From Brachybacterium sp. YJGR34 (GTDB lineage: Bacteria; Actinomycetota; Actinomycetes; Actinomycetales; Dermabacteraceae), in assembly GCF_003347015.1 (NCBI RefSeq), contig NZ_PNFB01000005.1, forward strand, positions 62,001 to 126,000: 64,000 nucleotides of DNA, written 5' to 3'. Shown here one piece after another: positions 63,961-64,000 of this stretch (position 1 is the stretch's first letter; each line of letters starts with the position of its first letter). Made by a program: the position numbers and the translations under genes. The notes beneath the pieces are model-generated. The model saw only the letters and a program-made list of their open reading frames with translations. It made no database searches and was not told the origin of the DNA.

Positions 63961-64000
63961 ATGAGCAGCGCCGCTCCGAGTCTCAGTCCACCCCGCCGCG
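63961..64000 (+). CDS. Start of ABC transporter permease (cut by window edge)
   Basis: An ATG at 63961 with GAGAGGAGAG six bases upstream opens MSSAAPSLSPPRR, a polar Pro/Ser/Arg N-terminus like those of the other first permeases here. Position after a binding-protein gene makes a MalF-type permease by far the likeliest product; only 13 codons are visible. Confidence 0.6.
   Translation, partial: MSSAAPSLSPPRR

Overview
The window is about 70% G+C with actinobacterial codon use. Genes are packed with four-base stop/start overlaps (ATGA or GTGA), and mycothiol-type ArsC proteins, lipoprotein sugar-binding proteins and many LacI/ROK/GntR regulators are present. This fits a Micrococcales actinobacterium of the Dermabacteraceae/Brachybacterium type; that placement is inference from style and gene content, since no rRNA or other marker gene is present. 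I see no tRNA, rRNA, CRISPR array, insertion sequence or prophage module.

Layout. 0-2.3 kb: the start of an osmolyte-type ABC permease (minus strand, cut by the window edge), a long non-coding stretch, and a secreted HNH-type nuclease (DUF1524 plus excalibur). 2.3-14.3 kb: ribokinase, a LacI repressor, and a divergent seven-gene operon (GH2 beta-galactosidase, EbgC-like protein, EamA transporter, three ABC sugar-uptake genes, a GH63-like glycosidase) with two operators 21 bp apart over its promoter. 14.5-16.5 kb: a two-gene arsenate unit holding three arsenate-reductase domains and an ArsR domain but no efflux pump. 16.6-24.4 kb: LacI with a second sugar ABC transporter, a sulfatase divergent from a HutC/GntR regulator, and a class A beta-lactamase. 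24.5-29.4 kb: an orphan ATP-grasp ligase, DUF418 and DUF402 proteins, and a divergent quinone-reductase/HxlR pair. 29.6-36.8 kb: an SNF2-like helicase, a MATE exporter with a heptad-repeat tail, overlapping MerR and glyoxalase-fold genes, and a TetR/MFS efflux pair with a 30-bp dyad operator.

37.1-39.7 kb: a PEP-utilising phosphotransferase resembling rifampin phosphotransferase, preceded by a 27-codon ORF coupled to it. 39.8-47.5 kb: a seven-gene amino-sugar operon (sodium symporter, epimerase, NagB-like, SIS, NagA, ceramidase-like, LacI), every junction overlapping by four bases, with a LacI-type operator in front. 47.5-51.3 kb: two small proteins, then a PRPP synthetase - NadV - NrtR operon for nicotinamide salvage. 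51.5-64 kb: an ABC transporter with ADP-ribosylglycohydrolase, a ROK repressor, two dehydrogenases, and a divergent ROK - sulfatase - ABC operon cut by the right edge.

Taken together the region is a carbohydrate-scavenging segment: four binding-protein transporters and one symporter bring in glycans, and linked glycosidases, sulfatases, deacetylase, deaminase and dehydrogenases process them, each under its own local repressor. Galactosides, amino sugars and sulfated sugars look like the main classes, which would suit a host-surface or polymer-rich habitat; exact substrates cannot be read from sequence. Interspersed genes deal with arsenate, drugs and redox stress.
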